Shown: positions 19,075 to 26,890 of the stretch, one piece after another
Layout of the letters: the number at the start of each line of letters is the position of its first letter
Position numbering within the stretch: position 1 is the stretch's first letter
Assembly: GCF_014705615.1 (NCBI RefSeq)
Contig: NZ_JACXJA010000048.1
Coordinates: forward strand, 16,532 to 80,531
Length of the DNA stretch: 64,000 bases
Origin: Paenibacillus oceani
GTDB lineage: Bacteria; Bacillota; Bacilli; Paenibacillales; NBRC-103111
Reading direction: 5' to 3'
Program-made: the position numbers and the translations under genes
The notes under the pieces: model-generated
Seen by the model: only the letters and a program-made list of their open reading frames with translations
Database searches by the model: none
What the model was told of the DNA's origin: nothing

Positions 19075-19176
19075 CGAGGTTACACCTTTCCACATAATTG
19101 ATGGCGCCACTTGGCTATGTCTTTATTGTGGCAGGCGGGCGAACCTTTTCACTAGAGGAATTGTGTTGAAATGACA

Positions 19177-19211
19177 GGACTTCTGTGACTGAAATACAGC
19201 CTCAGAAGTCC
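19177..19211 (-). terminator. Hairpin between the GH3 gene and the permease operon
   Basis: GGACTTCTG (19177-19185) and CAGAAGTCC (19203-19211) form a perfect 9-bp stem just past the end of the GH3 gene. The following T tract is poor, so termination may be partial and the importer genes may receive some read-through. Confidence 0.5.
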
Positions 19212-19226
19212 GGGTACAAGCGGGTA

Positions 19227-20753
19227 TCAAGTTCCGAGAAGCTGGCTGACGGCGACTTCCTGAAGCGAGGGGGCATGATCGTAGGCGAGCAGTACCGGCA
19301 CATCGGGCAGATGGTCCGCATCGTAGTTGGAGCCGAAATGCACCCAGCGGACGCCGCTGCCGCCGCGCTGGCGGAGCCGCTCGTTCATCTGTGCCAGATA
19401 AGCCTGATCGATCGGTTTATTGTGGCATACGGCCACGATAATACGGCTGCCTCCCCCGATCCGGTCCAGCGCCTCTCCCAGCTCCAGGTAGGAAGAGATC
19501 GTGACTTCGCCGGCCAGCCTTCCACCCAGCTGATCTTTCAGCCGGGCGGCGAACATTTCCGCTTTGACGTCGCGAATCAGCGTCCAAGGCTGGCCGTCCG
19601 CTGGCAGGGCGGTCATGCCGTGAAGAGGGCAAAGCGCCATCTCTGCGATCTCCCGGCTGACGCGCCGGGACGGCTCGGCACAGAGCCGGGACCAGCCGGC
19701 CGCTGATGACGATGCCTCTGCGAACCGTTCGCGCGTCAGGCCGTACTTTTCCTTCACAGCCAGAATCCGCGCTACCGACTCGTCGATCCGCGCTTCGGAG
19801 ATGTCGCCGCCGGTTACGGCAGCCATCACCGTCTCCACCATCGAGAGCGCCTCTTCGTGACTGCGCGCCGTGCCCAGCAGGATGTCCGCTCCCGCATGGA
19901 GCGCCCGGACGCAAGCCTCCTCCATCGAATAACGGTTCGTAATTCCTTTCATCGACAAGCCGTCGGTCACGATCAGCCCTTGAAAGCCGAGCTCCTCGCG
20001 CAGCAGTCGGGTCGTCATCTCGTAAGAGAGCGATGCGGGCAGCCCCGTAGAGTCCAGCGCCGGCACCGAGATATGGCCGATCATAATCGCCTCCACGCCC
20101 GCTGCGATCGCCCGGCGGAACGGCTCCAGCTCGAACTTCTCCAGCCGCTCGCGATCGAACGTCAGCACAGGCAGGTCGTAGTGCGAATCGATATTCGTAT
20201 CGCCGTGACCGGGAAAATGTTTGGCCGTCGCAATCAGTCCGTGATCCTGGTACCCCCGGATGACGGCGTTCGCGAGCAGAGAGACGGACTCCGGATCATC
20301 GCCGAACGAATGCGTACCGATCACCGGGTTGTCCGGATTGTTATTAATGTCCGTTACGGGGCTGTAGTTGAAATTAACGCCCATCGCCAGCGATTCTTCC
20401 GCCGTGACACGCCCGGATTCGTAGGCGAGACGCTCGTCGCCTGCCGCTCCGATCGCCCGGTTTTTGGGGAAATGAACCGCTCCGCCCTTCAGTTTGCAGC
20501 CCGCGCCCGCGACAAAATCGGCCGAGATGAACAGCGGAATGCCGGCGCCGTTCGTCAGCGCCTCCCGCTGCAAATCGTCCGTCAGCCGCTTCACCTGCTC
20601 CGGGTCCTGCAGGCTGTCGATATTCAGAAACACGCCGCCCAGCTTCTTCTCCGCCACGAGCTGCCGGGTCTCCGGCGATACGGTCGTGCCTTTGCTTGTT
20701 AATGCGAACAACTGGCCTACCTTTTGCTCCAGCGTCATGTTCGATATGTTCAT
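19227..20753 (-). CDS. nagZ: Beta-N-acetylhexosaminidase, glycoside hydrolase family 3 (NagZ-like)
   Basis: A 508-aa enzyme expected to release N-acetylglucosamine from muropeptides or chito-oligosaccharides. It carries the NagZ signature KHFPGHGDTNIDSHYDLPVL, with the His/Asp pair of the mobile catalytic loop, and the nucleophile Asp in GLIVTDGLSMKGI. No signal peptide is seen, so it should be cytoplasmic. The C-terminal portion of about 150 residues (TALPADGQPWTLIRD onward) is the extra domain found in Bacillales enzymes of this type. AAGGAGAG precedes the ATG at 20753. It lies upstream of, and on the same strand as, the LplBCA importer, which suggests that amino-sugar oligosaccharides may be the imported substrate; this is inference from position. 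Confidence 0.9.
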   Translation of the reverse strand: MNISNMTLEQKVGQLFALTSKGTTVSPETRQLVAEKKLGGVFLNIDSLQDPEQVKRLTDDLQREALTNGAGIPLFISADFVAGAGCKLKGGAVHFPKNRAIGAAGDERLAYESGRVTAEESLAMGVNFNYSPVTDINNNPDNPVIGTHSFGDDPESVSLLANAVIRGYQDHGLIATAKHFPGHGDTNIDSHYDLPVLTFDRERLEKFELEPFRRAIAAGVEAIMIGHISVPALDSTGLPASLSYEMTTRLLREELGFQGLIVTDGLSMKGITNRYSMEEACVRALHAGADILLGTARSHEEALSMVETVMAAVTGGDISEARIDESVARILAVKEKYGLTRERFAEASSSAAGWSRLCAEPSRRVSREIAEMALCPLHGMTALPADGQPWTLIRDVKAEMFAARLKDQLGGRLAGEVTISSYLELGEALDRIGGGSRIIVAVCHNKPIDQAYLAQMNERLRQRGGSGVRWVHFGSNYDADHLPDVPVLLAYDHAPSLQEVAVSQLLGT

Positions 20754-20980
20754 TCTGGCTGCTCTCCTTCCGGACCGCGCTTTACGATACCTGCATACGC
20801 GTTTGTCCGTGTGCTGTGTCTACTCTCCGGTTACCGGTACCAAATTCAAAGCTTGTCTATCAGTTTGAAAAGGCATCGTCCTAATTGTAAAAGCGGTTGT
20901 CGCCCGACGACAGAGGAAGGGCGTGCCATTTCCGGTACTATTGTGACATGGCAAAGGGAGCCGGCGGTTTTTTTTAATGT

Positions 20981-21022
20981 TAAAAAAGCCCCCTCTGAAT
21001 TTGCTATCCAGAAGGGACTTTT
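20981..21022 (-). terminator. Probable terminator of the acetyltransferase gene
   Basis: An imperfect stem AAGCCCCCTCTG (20986-20997) and CAGAAGGGACTT (21009-21020), followed on the minus strand by TTTTTT, lies just past the stop codon. Confidence 0.65.
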
Positions 21023-21043
21023 GCTCGTTAAACTTATTCGTTT

Positions 21044-21718
21044 TTATTTCATGCGGGGATTACTTGGCAGTACTTCCCTCAGATAAAACTCATAAAGCTG
21101 GCTAATCGAAGAGCTCGACAAGATCGGACTGGCGCGTTCAACCTGCTCCCGTTTCCAATCGAACCAACGCATTTCCTTTAACATTTCGATTTCACTGTCC
21201 GTAAACCGCTTCTTGATCTCTTTGGCCGGGTTGCCGCCTACTATCGTATAGGGCGGGACATCTTTTGCAACAACCGATCCGGCTGCAACAATGGCGCCTT
21301 CGCCTATCTTCACACCTGGCATGATCATTGCATTCATGCCGATCCAGGCATCACTTTCGATGACCGTATCCCCTTTGGGTTCATAAGAAGATTCAATCTG
21401 CTCTGCAAACGGATACACGGTGATCCAGTCAGGACGATGATTGTGATTGCCGCCCATTAGAATAATTACACCACTTGCCAGACAGACGTAATTTCCTATG
21501 ATCAATTTATCCAAATGCCAACCATGGTCTTCAATGGGGTTAAATAACGTTCTGGATTTCTCATCTCCCCATAAGTATCTGACGCATCCATCCTCAAAAT
21601 CATGATTATCGTAATAACCCGAGTAATAGGAGTATTCCCCTACCTCGATCATGGGGTTGGTGACCATATCCTTCAGATACTTGATTTCCGACCAGTGGTT
21701 AAACCGATGCTGTTTCAT
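21044..21718 (-). CDS. CatB/Vat-type O-acetyltransferase (hexapeptide repeat)
   Basis: A 224-aa left-handed beta-helix acyltransferase. It shows the xenobiotic acetyltransferase signature VGEYSYYSGYYDNH, an internal IGNYVCLASGVIILMGGNHNH stretch with the catalytic-type His, and hexapeptide repeats (DAWIGMNAMIMPGVKIGEGAIVAAGSVVAKDVPPYTIVGGNPAKEI). Such enzymes acetylate chloramphenicol or streptogramin A, but many chromosomal members have no known drug substrate. Base composition is clearly lower in GC than all neighbours, suggesting acquisition by transfer. GAGGGAAAC precedes the ATG. A 12-bp inverted repeat sits immediately upstream of the ribosome binding site. Confidence 0.85.
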   Translation of the reverse strand: MKQHRFNHWSEIKYLKDMVTNPMIEVGEYSYYSGYYDNHDFEDGCVRYLWGDEKSRTLFNPIEDHGWHLDKLIIGNYVCLASGVIILMGGNHNHRPDWITVYPFAEQIESSYEPKGDTVIESDAWIGMNAMIMPGVKIGEGAIVAAGSVVAKDVPPYTIVGGNPAKEIKKRFTDSEIEMLKEMRWFDWKREQVERASPILSSSSISQLYEFYLREVLPSNPRMK

Positions 21719-21730
21719 TTTGTTTCCCTC

Positions 21731-21767
21731 GCTTCTAAGTAATGAAAATCTTTTTTTACTTAGAAGC
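21731..21767 (-). promoter_or_regulatory. Hairpin in the leader of the acetyltransferase gene
   Basis: A perfect 12-bp inverted repeat, GCTTCTAAGTAA (21731-21742) and TTACTTAGAAGC (21756-21767), ends 12 bases upstream of the start codon. It could influence translation or act as an attenuator, as hairpins do in inducible cat and erm leaders, but it does not itself cover the GAGGG site. Confidence 0.45.
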
Positions 21768-22131
21768 TTAATCCAGTAGCCACATTCTTAAACCGTTTCA
21801 AACGACGCACCATCGTTCTCATCCTTTTCCCGATTGATTAGGAGATTGTAACAAACGAATCTTTTGTTCGTCAAATTTACCTATAGCGAAATTCCCTATT
21901 CCACGTTTACGAGCAGGACTGCTTTCAATGGTATCAGCGAGCGAGCTGTCCCCAACGAACGAAACGCAAAGACGCTCCCATAACCACGGTATAAGCGGGG
22001 CTGGAATCGTCTTTGTGCCTGTACATTCCTAGGAGAGAGGAAGCTCCATAAATCAAAGATTGACTTTTGGATCGTCCCCTCGCATGATCAGGCGGAATAA
22101 AGATAGCTCCCGTGCCTGTTGAAAGCCGGGC
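21768..22131. other. Intergenic stretch without recognisable gene
   Basis: About 360 bases, AT-rich near the acetyltransferase and more GC-rich towards the eda stop. I see no reading frame with a ribosome binding site and no clear repeat. It presumably holds the promoter of the acetyltransferase gene. Confidence 0.4.
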
Positions 22132-22797
22132 TCACTTCCCCTTCGCCTCGCGGTAAGCCGCAATGTACTGGGCCGCCTTCTCCGCTATAAGCCCGAAGTT
22201 GTCCGTCTTGACCGCTTCGCTCGTCAGGTCGGAGCCGATGCCTACGGCCGCCGCTCCCGCTTTGATCCATTCCCCGAGATTCGCAAGCGAAACGCCGCCG
22301 GTAGGCATAATGTTTGCTTGCGGCAGCGGACCTTTAATCGCCTTAATCATCGATGGCGAGTACAGGTTGCCCGGGAACAGCTTCACGATGTCCACCCCGA
22401 GCTCGAGCGCTGTCTGAATTTCCTGAACCGTCATCACGCCCGGCATTACCGGAATCCGGTACCGGTTGCACAACGCAACGGTCGCCGGATTCAGCGACGG
22501 CCCGACGACAAATTCCGCTCCGCTTAATATCGCCGCCCGCGCCGTCTCCGGATCGAGCACCGTACCAACGCCGATGATCGCATAGTTGTCGGCGCCAGGC
22601 TGGGCGCTCGAATACTGCTGCGCCAGCTGCTCGATCGCCCGCAATGCGAACGGTACGGTCATCGTCACTTCGATGACCTTGATGCCGCCCGCGATCGCCT
22701 GCTCGGCCATCCGGACGACCTCTTCGGCCGTATCGCCGCGAAGTACGGCAACGACTCCTTCTTCTGCGATTTGCTGAATCAGTCTGATTTTTTTCAT
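22132..22797 (-). CDS. eda: KHG/KDPG aldolase
   Basis: A 221-aa TIM-barrel class I aldolase that splits 2-keto-3-deoxy-6-phosphogluconate into pyruvate and glyceraldehyde-3-phosphate. Family motifs: VVAVLRGDTAEE with the active-site Glu region, GGIKVIEVTMTVP, IGVGTVLDPETARAAILSGAEFVVGPSLNP, VMPGVMTVQEIQTALELGVDIVKLFPG with the Schiff-base Lys, and IMPTGGVSLANLGEWIKAGAAAVGIGS. The frame runs upstream to 22863, but AAGGGCGG before the ATG at 22797 marks the start. It lies 43 bp after kdgK, so the two form an operon that finishes the degradation of galacturonate or other hexuronates. Confidence 0.94.
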   Translation of the reverse strand: MKKIRLIQQIAEEGVVAVLRGDTAEEVVRMAEQAIAGGIKVIEVTMTVPFALRAIEQLAQQYSSAQPGADNYAIIGVGTVLDPETARAAILSGAEFVVGPSLNPATVALCNRYRIPVMPGVMTVQEIQTALELGVDIVKLFPGNLYSPSMIKAIKGPLPQANIMPTGGVSLANLGEWIKAGAAAVGIGSDLTSEAVKTDNFGLIAEKAAQYIAAYREAKGK

Positions 22798-22840
22798 GAT
22801 GTATATTCCGCCCTTCTGCGATCTGTATAGATGCCCGCTT

Positions 22841-23818
22841 CTACCGCTCCACGTGCGTTTCATTATGGAGAACAGCCTGCACTTGCGCCCAAGTCGGCAG
22901 TCCTTCCCAGTCTCCGGACGCCTGCACGACCAGCGAACCGATCAGATTGCCGAGCCGGACCGCCTCCGTATGCGAATGTCCCTTCAACAGACCGGCGATA
23001 AATCCGGCGCAAAAGCCGTCGCCAGCCCCTACCGTATCGATGACGCGCTCGGCTTTAAAATAAGGAACCGCGGAGACGCTGCCGTTCTCGACCACATAGG
23101 TTTCGTCATCGCCGCCCTTTACAATCGAGACCGCGTTCAGCTTACCGAGCCGTTCCACGATTTGTTCGAAATTGTCGGTTTCGTACAGAAGCTTCAACTC
23201 GTCGAGCCCCGGCAGGAAGTAGTCGGCTTGCTCGGCCAGCTCCAGCAGCACTTCTCTTGCCTCGGCGGCGGACCATAGCTTCAGCCTTAGATTCGGGTCG
23301 AAGCATACTTTCACTCCATGTTTGCGCGCGATCCGGACCGCTTCCTGAACCGTATCCCGGCACGATTCGCTTAACGCCGGCGTAATTCCCGTTACATGCA
23401 GCAGCTTGGCTCCGGCGATGTATGCTTCATCCAGATGAACCGGCTGCATCAGGCTGGCGGCCGAATGCTTCCGATAATAATAAACCGACGACCTTCCGTT
23501 TACGACCTCGCGAATAATGAGCCCCGTCGGAGCGCCTTCGGTCAGTTGGGCGCGGGATACATCGACGCCTTCCCCGCGAATCAGCTTCAGCCCGTATTGT
23601 CCCAACGGATCTGCGCCCAGATGACCGAACCAGCCGACCGTATGGCCAAGACGAGCTACTCCGATCGCCACATTGCTCTCCGCACCGGCCAGTGATTTCT
23701 CGAACTGGGCGGAATACTCGATTCCTTTTACGCCGGTCGGCATCATTAATCCCATCGTTTCGCCGAAAGTGACGACCTCCGGGGACGGGTTGATTGCTCC
23801 AGTATGCGCCTTCGACAT
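22841..23818 (-). CDS. kdgK: 2-dehydro-3-deoxygluconokinase (PfkB family)
   Basis: A 325-aa cytoplasmic kinase that phosphorylates 2-keto-3-deoxygluconate for the following aldolase. It shows the PfkB opening VTFGETMGLMMP, the first signature GAESNVAIGVARLGHTVGWFGHLGADPLG, and the second signature DTVGAGDGFCAGFIAGLL with the catalytic Asp and anion hole. GGAGG 11 bases before the ATG at 23818 fixes the start. The upstream ATGs at 23836 and 23869 are less likely. Its promoter contains a LacI-type palindrome. Confidence 0.92.
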   Translation of the reverse strand: MSKAHTGAINPSPEVVTFGETMGLMMPTGVKGIEYSAQFEKSLAGAESNVAIGVARLGHTVGWFGHLGADPLGQYGLKLIRGEGVDVSRAQLTEGAPTGLIIREVVNGRSSVYYYRKHSAASLMQPVHLDEAYIAGAKLLHVTGITPALSESCRDTVQEAVRIARKHGVKVCFDPNLRLKLWSAAEAREVLLELAEQADYFLPGLDELKLLYETDNFEQIVERLGKLNAVSIVKGGDDETYVVENGSVSAVPYFKAERVIDTVGAGDGFCAGFIAGLLKGHSHTEAVRLGNLIGSLVVQASGDWEGLPTWAQVQAVLHNETHVER

Positions 23819-23867
23819 CTTCTGACCATCCTCCATCATCTGCACACAAAATAGCCGCTTTTGTACC

Positions 23868-23896
23868 ATCTTAACAAGTTTAAACGTTTAAATCAA
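23868..23896 (-). promoter_or_regulatory. Promoter of kdgK-eda with an internal palindromic operator
   Basis: On the minus strand TTGATT, a 17-base spacer and TAAGAT form a SigA promoter. A perfect 14-bp palindrome TTTAAACGTTTAAA (23879-23892), with a central CG typical of LacI-family operators, lies inside the spacer. Repression by a KdgR-type regulator is a reasonable inference; no such regulator is encoded in the window. Confidence 0.75.
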
Positions 23897-23946
23897 TTGA
23901 AATCCCCGGATCGAGACCTGAACCATTAGCTATATTGCCAGTTCCG

Positions 23947-24573
23947 TCACGGCGTTATTCCATAATGGCCAAACTCCAGGTTATCGCTGTCGTGTCGGCT
24001 CAGGTGCAGCTGTAACCCGGCGGGAGCTCTCGTCGTATCGATCCGGCCGAACCGCGAATCGAAGCCGCTCCATCCGAAAAGCGTCTCTTCCGCGTCAAAG
24101 TCTCCGCTACTATACTGCCTGGCGAGCCGCTCGTCGTCCCAGAACGTTAAAATGACCTCGCGCTCATGCGCGAACAGGACGGCCGCCTTCAGCAGAAACG
24201 TTTCCTTGTCCTTCAGATCCGTCAAACCCTTTACATAGATGACCATTTCGTTCCGGTTGTTGCCGGCTCCTGTAGCCAGGACGGTATATGCAAGCTCCCG
24301 GCTTTCCGTGATCCGTCTCACCCTGTCCTCCGTTACCCGAAGCTTGTTGATGACGGCGTCCTGCTCTTGCACCGTTTGTTTCGCCTGACGAGCCTCCTCA
24401 CTGAGTCGGTTCATCGTTTCGTTTTGTTGTTGCAGCTCTCCGGTCCGGCTGCGGAGTTCTTGTTCAAGCTCGGCCACCTGCTTCGTCAATTGTTCATTTA
24501 TTTGCAAGAGCTCGCCGGATTCGCATCCTGCGATCGTCAGGACGAGCAGCATACCGATTGCTAACCTTTTCAT
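23947..24573 (-). CDS. Putative lipoprotein with coiled coil, function unknown
   Basis: A 208-aa protein with signal peptide MKRLAIGMLLVLTIAGC (lipobox TIAGC), then about 60 residues of heptad-like coiled coil (LLQINEQLTKQVAELEQEL, LQQQNETMNRLSEEARQ). A compact C-terminal domain of about 110 residues begins near ELAYTVLATGAG. That domain ends with a surface-type sequence and I do not recognise it. It probably sits on the outer membrane face, perhaps as an oligomer. It lies downstream of a second lipoprotein gene on the same strand, so the two may form one unit. Confidence 0.75.
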   Translation of the reverse strand: MKRLAIGMLLVLTIAGCESGELLQINEQLTKQVAELEQELRSRTGELQQQNETMNRLSEEARQAKQTVQEQDAVINKLRVTEDRVRRITESRELAYTVLATGAGNNRNEMVIYVKGLTDLKDKETFLLKAAVLFAHEREVILTFWDDERLARQYSSGDFDAEETLFGWSGFDSRFGRIDTTRAPAGLQLHLSRHDSDNLEFGHYGITP

Positions 24574-24691
24574 AGCTGACCTCCTTCCGCGTATGCGATA
24601 CGCTCATAGGACAATGCTTTGGTCTCACCCGCAAATGTCGGGTACGGCATAATCTGAACGCCGACTGCTCTCTGAAAATGATGCGCTGTCC

Positions 24692-25114
24692 CTACTTGCT
24701 CCATTTTAGCTGATAAACTTCTTTCCCTTCGTATTGTTCTTCCCCCTTCCACCAAGTAAGCTTTACTTCGGCTTTTTCTGGAAAGCCTTCTATTTTAATT
24801 TTTTTTGTTGTAAGTCCTTCCTGGAAATTATCGGTGCTGAACTCGGCAAGGAAGCCGAAGGCATCGATTCGCAACCTGGATACTTGATCTTCTTTTAAAT
24901 ATTTGAGCTTTAAATCGAGAAACCATTGCCCGCCCAGATCGACGTCTATGCTCCAATGTTCCAGCCCCTCCCTGCTTTCTCTGCTCAGAGCGAGTGCCGA
25001 ATAGTTTGAATTACTAACGGCTTGCGAAGCCGGCTTATATATCTCCCTGCTCTGACAAGAGACGACCAGCAGCAGCAGCAGGGAGAACCATGCGATTCTG
25101 TATGCACACTTCAC
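24692..25114 (-). CDS. Putative lipoprotein, function unknown
   Basis: A 140-aa protein with a membrane-targeting signal (IAWFSLLLLLVVSC) and a lipobox ending in Cys20. The remaining 120 residues look like a beta-rich domain (HWSIDVDLGGQWFLDLKLKYL, KIKIEGFPEKAEVKLTWWKG). No family is recognised. It is followed 118 bp later by another lipoprotein gene in the same direction. Codon use and GC are somewhat more AT-rich than the flanks. Confidence 0.7.
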   Translation of the reverse strand: MKCAYRIAWFSLLLLLVVSCQSREIYKPASQAVSNSNYSALALSRESREGLEHWSIDVDLGGQWFLDLKLKYLKEDQVSRLRIDAFGFLAEFSTDNFQEGLTTKKIKIEGFPEKAEVKLTWWKGEEQYEGKEVYQLKWSK

Positions 25115-25433
25115 ATAATCACCCGACCCTTCCTAACACAAACCCTGCATTTCCTTACCTATAAAATAATAAACCCAATTGGCCCCCAAAAAGTCGCGCC
25201 GAAACGTAAAATAACAGCAAAAAAAGAAGAAGCTGCCCCTCTCGCGAACAGCTTCCTTCTTGATTTGATCCTTGTAAACTTCCCATAGATCATTAAGCCC
25301 GGAGTTGTGCTTCTTGGCGGGCGTATCCGGAACGGCGTCTAGAATAGCAATCCGGAAGAAACGTCAGAATAGACGAAAGGGTACAATAGAAGAAACAGAG
25401 GTCCATAATCGAAACCGGAGAGGATCGTGCGAA
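25115..25433. other. Divergent intergenic region with an orphan terminator-like hairpin
   Basis: Read on the minus strand, a stem at 25225-25235/25249-25260 (AGAAGCTG-like arms) is followed by TTTTTTT, a good intrinsic terminator shape. No minus-strand gene lies directly upstream of it. It may be the remnant of a lost gene or stop antisense transcription. The rest presumably holds promoters for the lipoprotein and VOC genes. Confidence 0.45.
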
Positions 25434-25841
25434 ATGGCCAAACACACGACTTATATATTCTCGGAAGATGCGAAAGGGCAAGCCGAATTTTACATTCAGG
25501 CGTTCGGGGGCGAGATTTTATCCGTCATGACCTACGGTCAGCTTCCCGATGCGAAGGAGGAGCTCCAGGACAAGATCATTCATTTAAGTATGGTCGCCGG
25601 CGGGGTGCCGTTGTATTTGTGCGATTCTTTCAAACCTGTCCATCCGGGCAATGCGATCAGCCAAAGCATGGAATTTGAAACGGAGACCGAAGCCCGCGAT
25701 GCGTTCGATAAGCTGGCGGCCGGAGGTAAGGTAACTCAGCCCTTGAAGCCCGAATTCTGGGGCGACTTGTTCGGTCAGCTCGAAGACAAATACGGAATCC
25801 AGTGGATGATTACCGCCAAGGCGGAACAGGCCCAGTCTTGA
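25434..25841 (+). CDS. VOC family protein (PhnB/glyoxalase-like)
   Basis: A 135-aa protein with the PhnB-like vicinal oxygen chelate fold: AKGQAEFYIQAFGGEILSVMTYGQ, a central IIHLSMVAGGVPLYLCDS and the closing EFWGDLFGQLEDKYGIQWMI, which carries the typical GxxxDxFGxxW-like ending. Members bind metal or small ligands, and the substrate here is unknown. The frame is open from 25305, but the true protein starts at the ATG at 25434, just where homology begins, with AGAGGA upstream. It is convergent with the bioC end of the biotin operon. Confidence 0.85.
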   Translation: MAKHTTYIFSEDAKGQAEFYIQAFGGEILSVMTYGQLPDAKEELQDKIIHLSMVAGGVPLYLCDSFKPVHPGNAISQSMEFETETEARDAFDKLAAGGKVTQPLKPEFWGDLFGQLEDKYGIQWMITAKAEQAQS

Positions 25842-25957
25842 TCTGCCGGTTGTGAGTCTGAAAGGCGGCCAGCCCTAGCGCCGCAGCCCGTTCCATCCGC
25901 TGCCGGGACGTGTTGCGGCGTCTTTCATTAGAGAAGGGCAGTATGTCGTCATCCGTT

Positions 25958-26890
25958 TCATTTTTCGCCTCTTGCAAACGTTCCGTATCCGATCTCATAA
26001 TCGGCCTCGATTCCGCCGCCACCGGCAGGAAAAGATTCGGTATAAATTCGCTCCATCGTCTCCAGCAGCTTTCGGCCGCCGACTCCGCTCCGGCTTCCCG
26101 TCACCGCATTGCCCGCCCCCACCCGTTTCACCTGATGAAGAAATGTGCGAACATCCGCATACACGAACGTCCGGACCGACTCGCTCCAACGGAACTCCCC
26201 GGCTTCTCCTTCCACACACGCTCTCCACTCGTCTTGTCCGAGAAATCGCTGTCCGTGCGGCGACGGTGCTGCGTCTAACTGCCGTTCCGCTTCCGCGAAG
26301 GAAGCATGCAATTGGTGAAAGGTCCCCGGCCCAAAGGAAGAGAAAGCAAGCACGCCTCCATCGGCGCCCAACAGATCGATACAAGCTGCCACCGTCTCTG
26401 CCGGCTTATTGAACCATTGGAAGGCGGCGTTGGAGATGATCAGGTCGAAGGGCGGGAGCGGCATGGGGTCGTCCGGCCGCCGATCATCGCCAGAGACAGA
26501 ATCCCATCCGGCAGCTTCCACCGAACACCGCAGCTCCGAGCCGTCGGCCAGCAGCTTCTCCGCATCTCCCTCTATCCAGCATACGCGATCTGCCCGGTCC
26601 GGCCGGGTGCGCCGCAAGTTATGCCGGGCCGCCTCCACCATATTCGGCGACAAGTCGACAGCCGCAATCGTCGCATTCGGAAAAGCCGATACGAGCATCC
26701 CCGTCAATCGGCCGGTCCCGCATCCGATCTCCAAAATTCGTTCGACTCGCTCGGCCCCTCTCGCCCCAAGCCGTTCCATCGCATGAGCGATCAGATCCTC
26801 GGCCATTTCTTTCTGAACGTCCGCATAACGCTCGTACTCCGAAGCATGACGGTCGAAATGACGGCGCACGAGCGACTTATTGATGTTCAT
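25958..26890 (-). CDS. bioC: Malonyl-ACP O-methyltransferase
   Basis: A 310-aa SAM-dependent methyltransferase that methylates malonyl-ACP so that fatty acid synthesis can build the pimeloyl moiety of biotin. It shows the BioC opening with VRRHFDRHASEYERYADVQKEMA, SAM motif I ILEIGCGTGRLTGMLVSAFP, AVDLSPNMVEAAR, and FDLIISNAAFQWFNKPAE. GGAGAATCGCTC precedes the ATG, which lies inside the end of bioH (14-nt overlap). It is the last gene of the biotin operon. BioC and BioH together replace the BioW or BioI routes of Bacillus. Confidence 0.93.
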   Translation of the reverse strand: MNINKSLVRRHFDRHASEYERYADVQKEMAEDLIAHAMERLGARGAERVERILEIGCGTGRLTGMLVSAFPNATIAAVDLSPNMVEAARHNLRRTRPDRADRVCWIEGDAEKLLADGSELRCSVEAAGWDSVSGDDRRPDDPMPLPPFDLIISNAAFQWFNKPAETVAACIDLLGADGGVLAFSSFGPGTFHQLHASFAEAERQLDAAPSPHGQRFLGQDEWRACVEGEAGEFRWSESVRTFVYADVRTFLHQVKRVGAGNAVTGSRSGVGGRKLLETMERIYTESFPAGGGGIEADYEIGYGTFARGEK

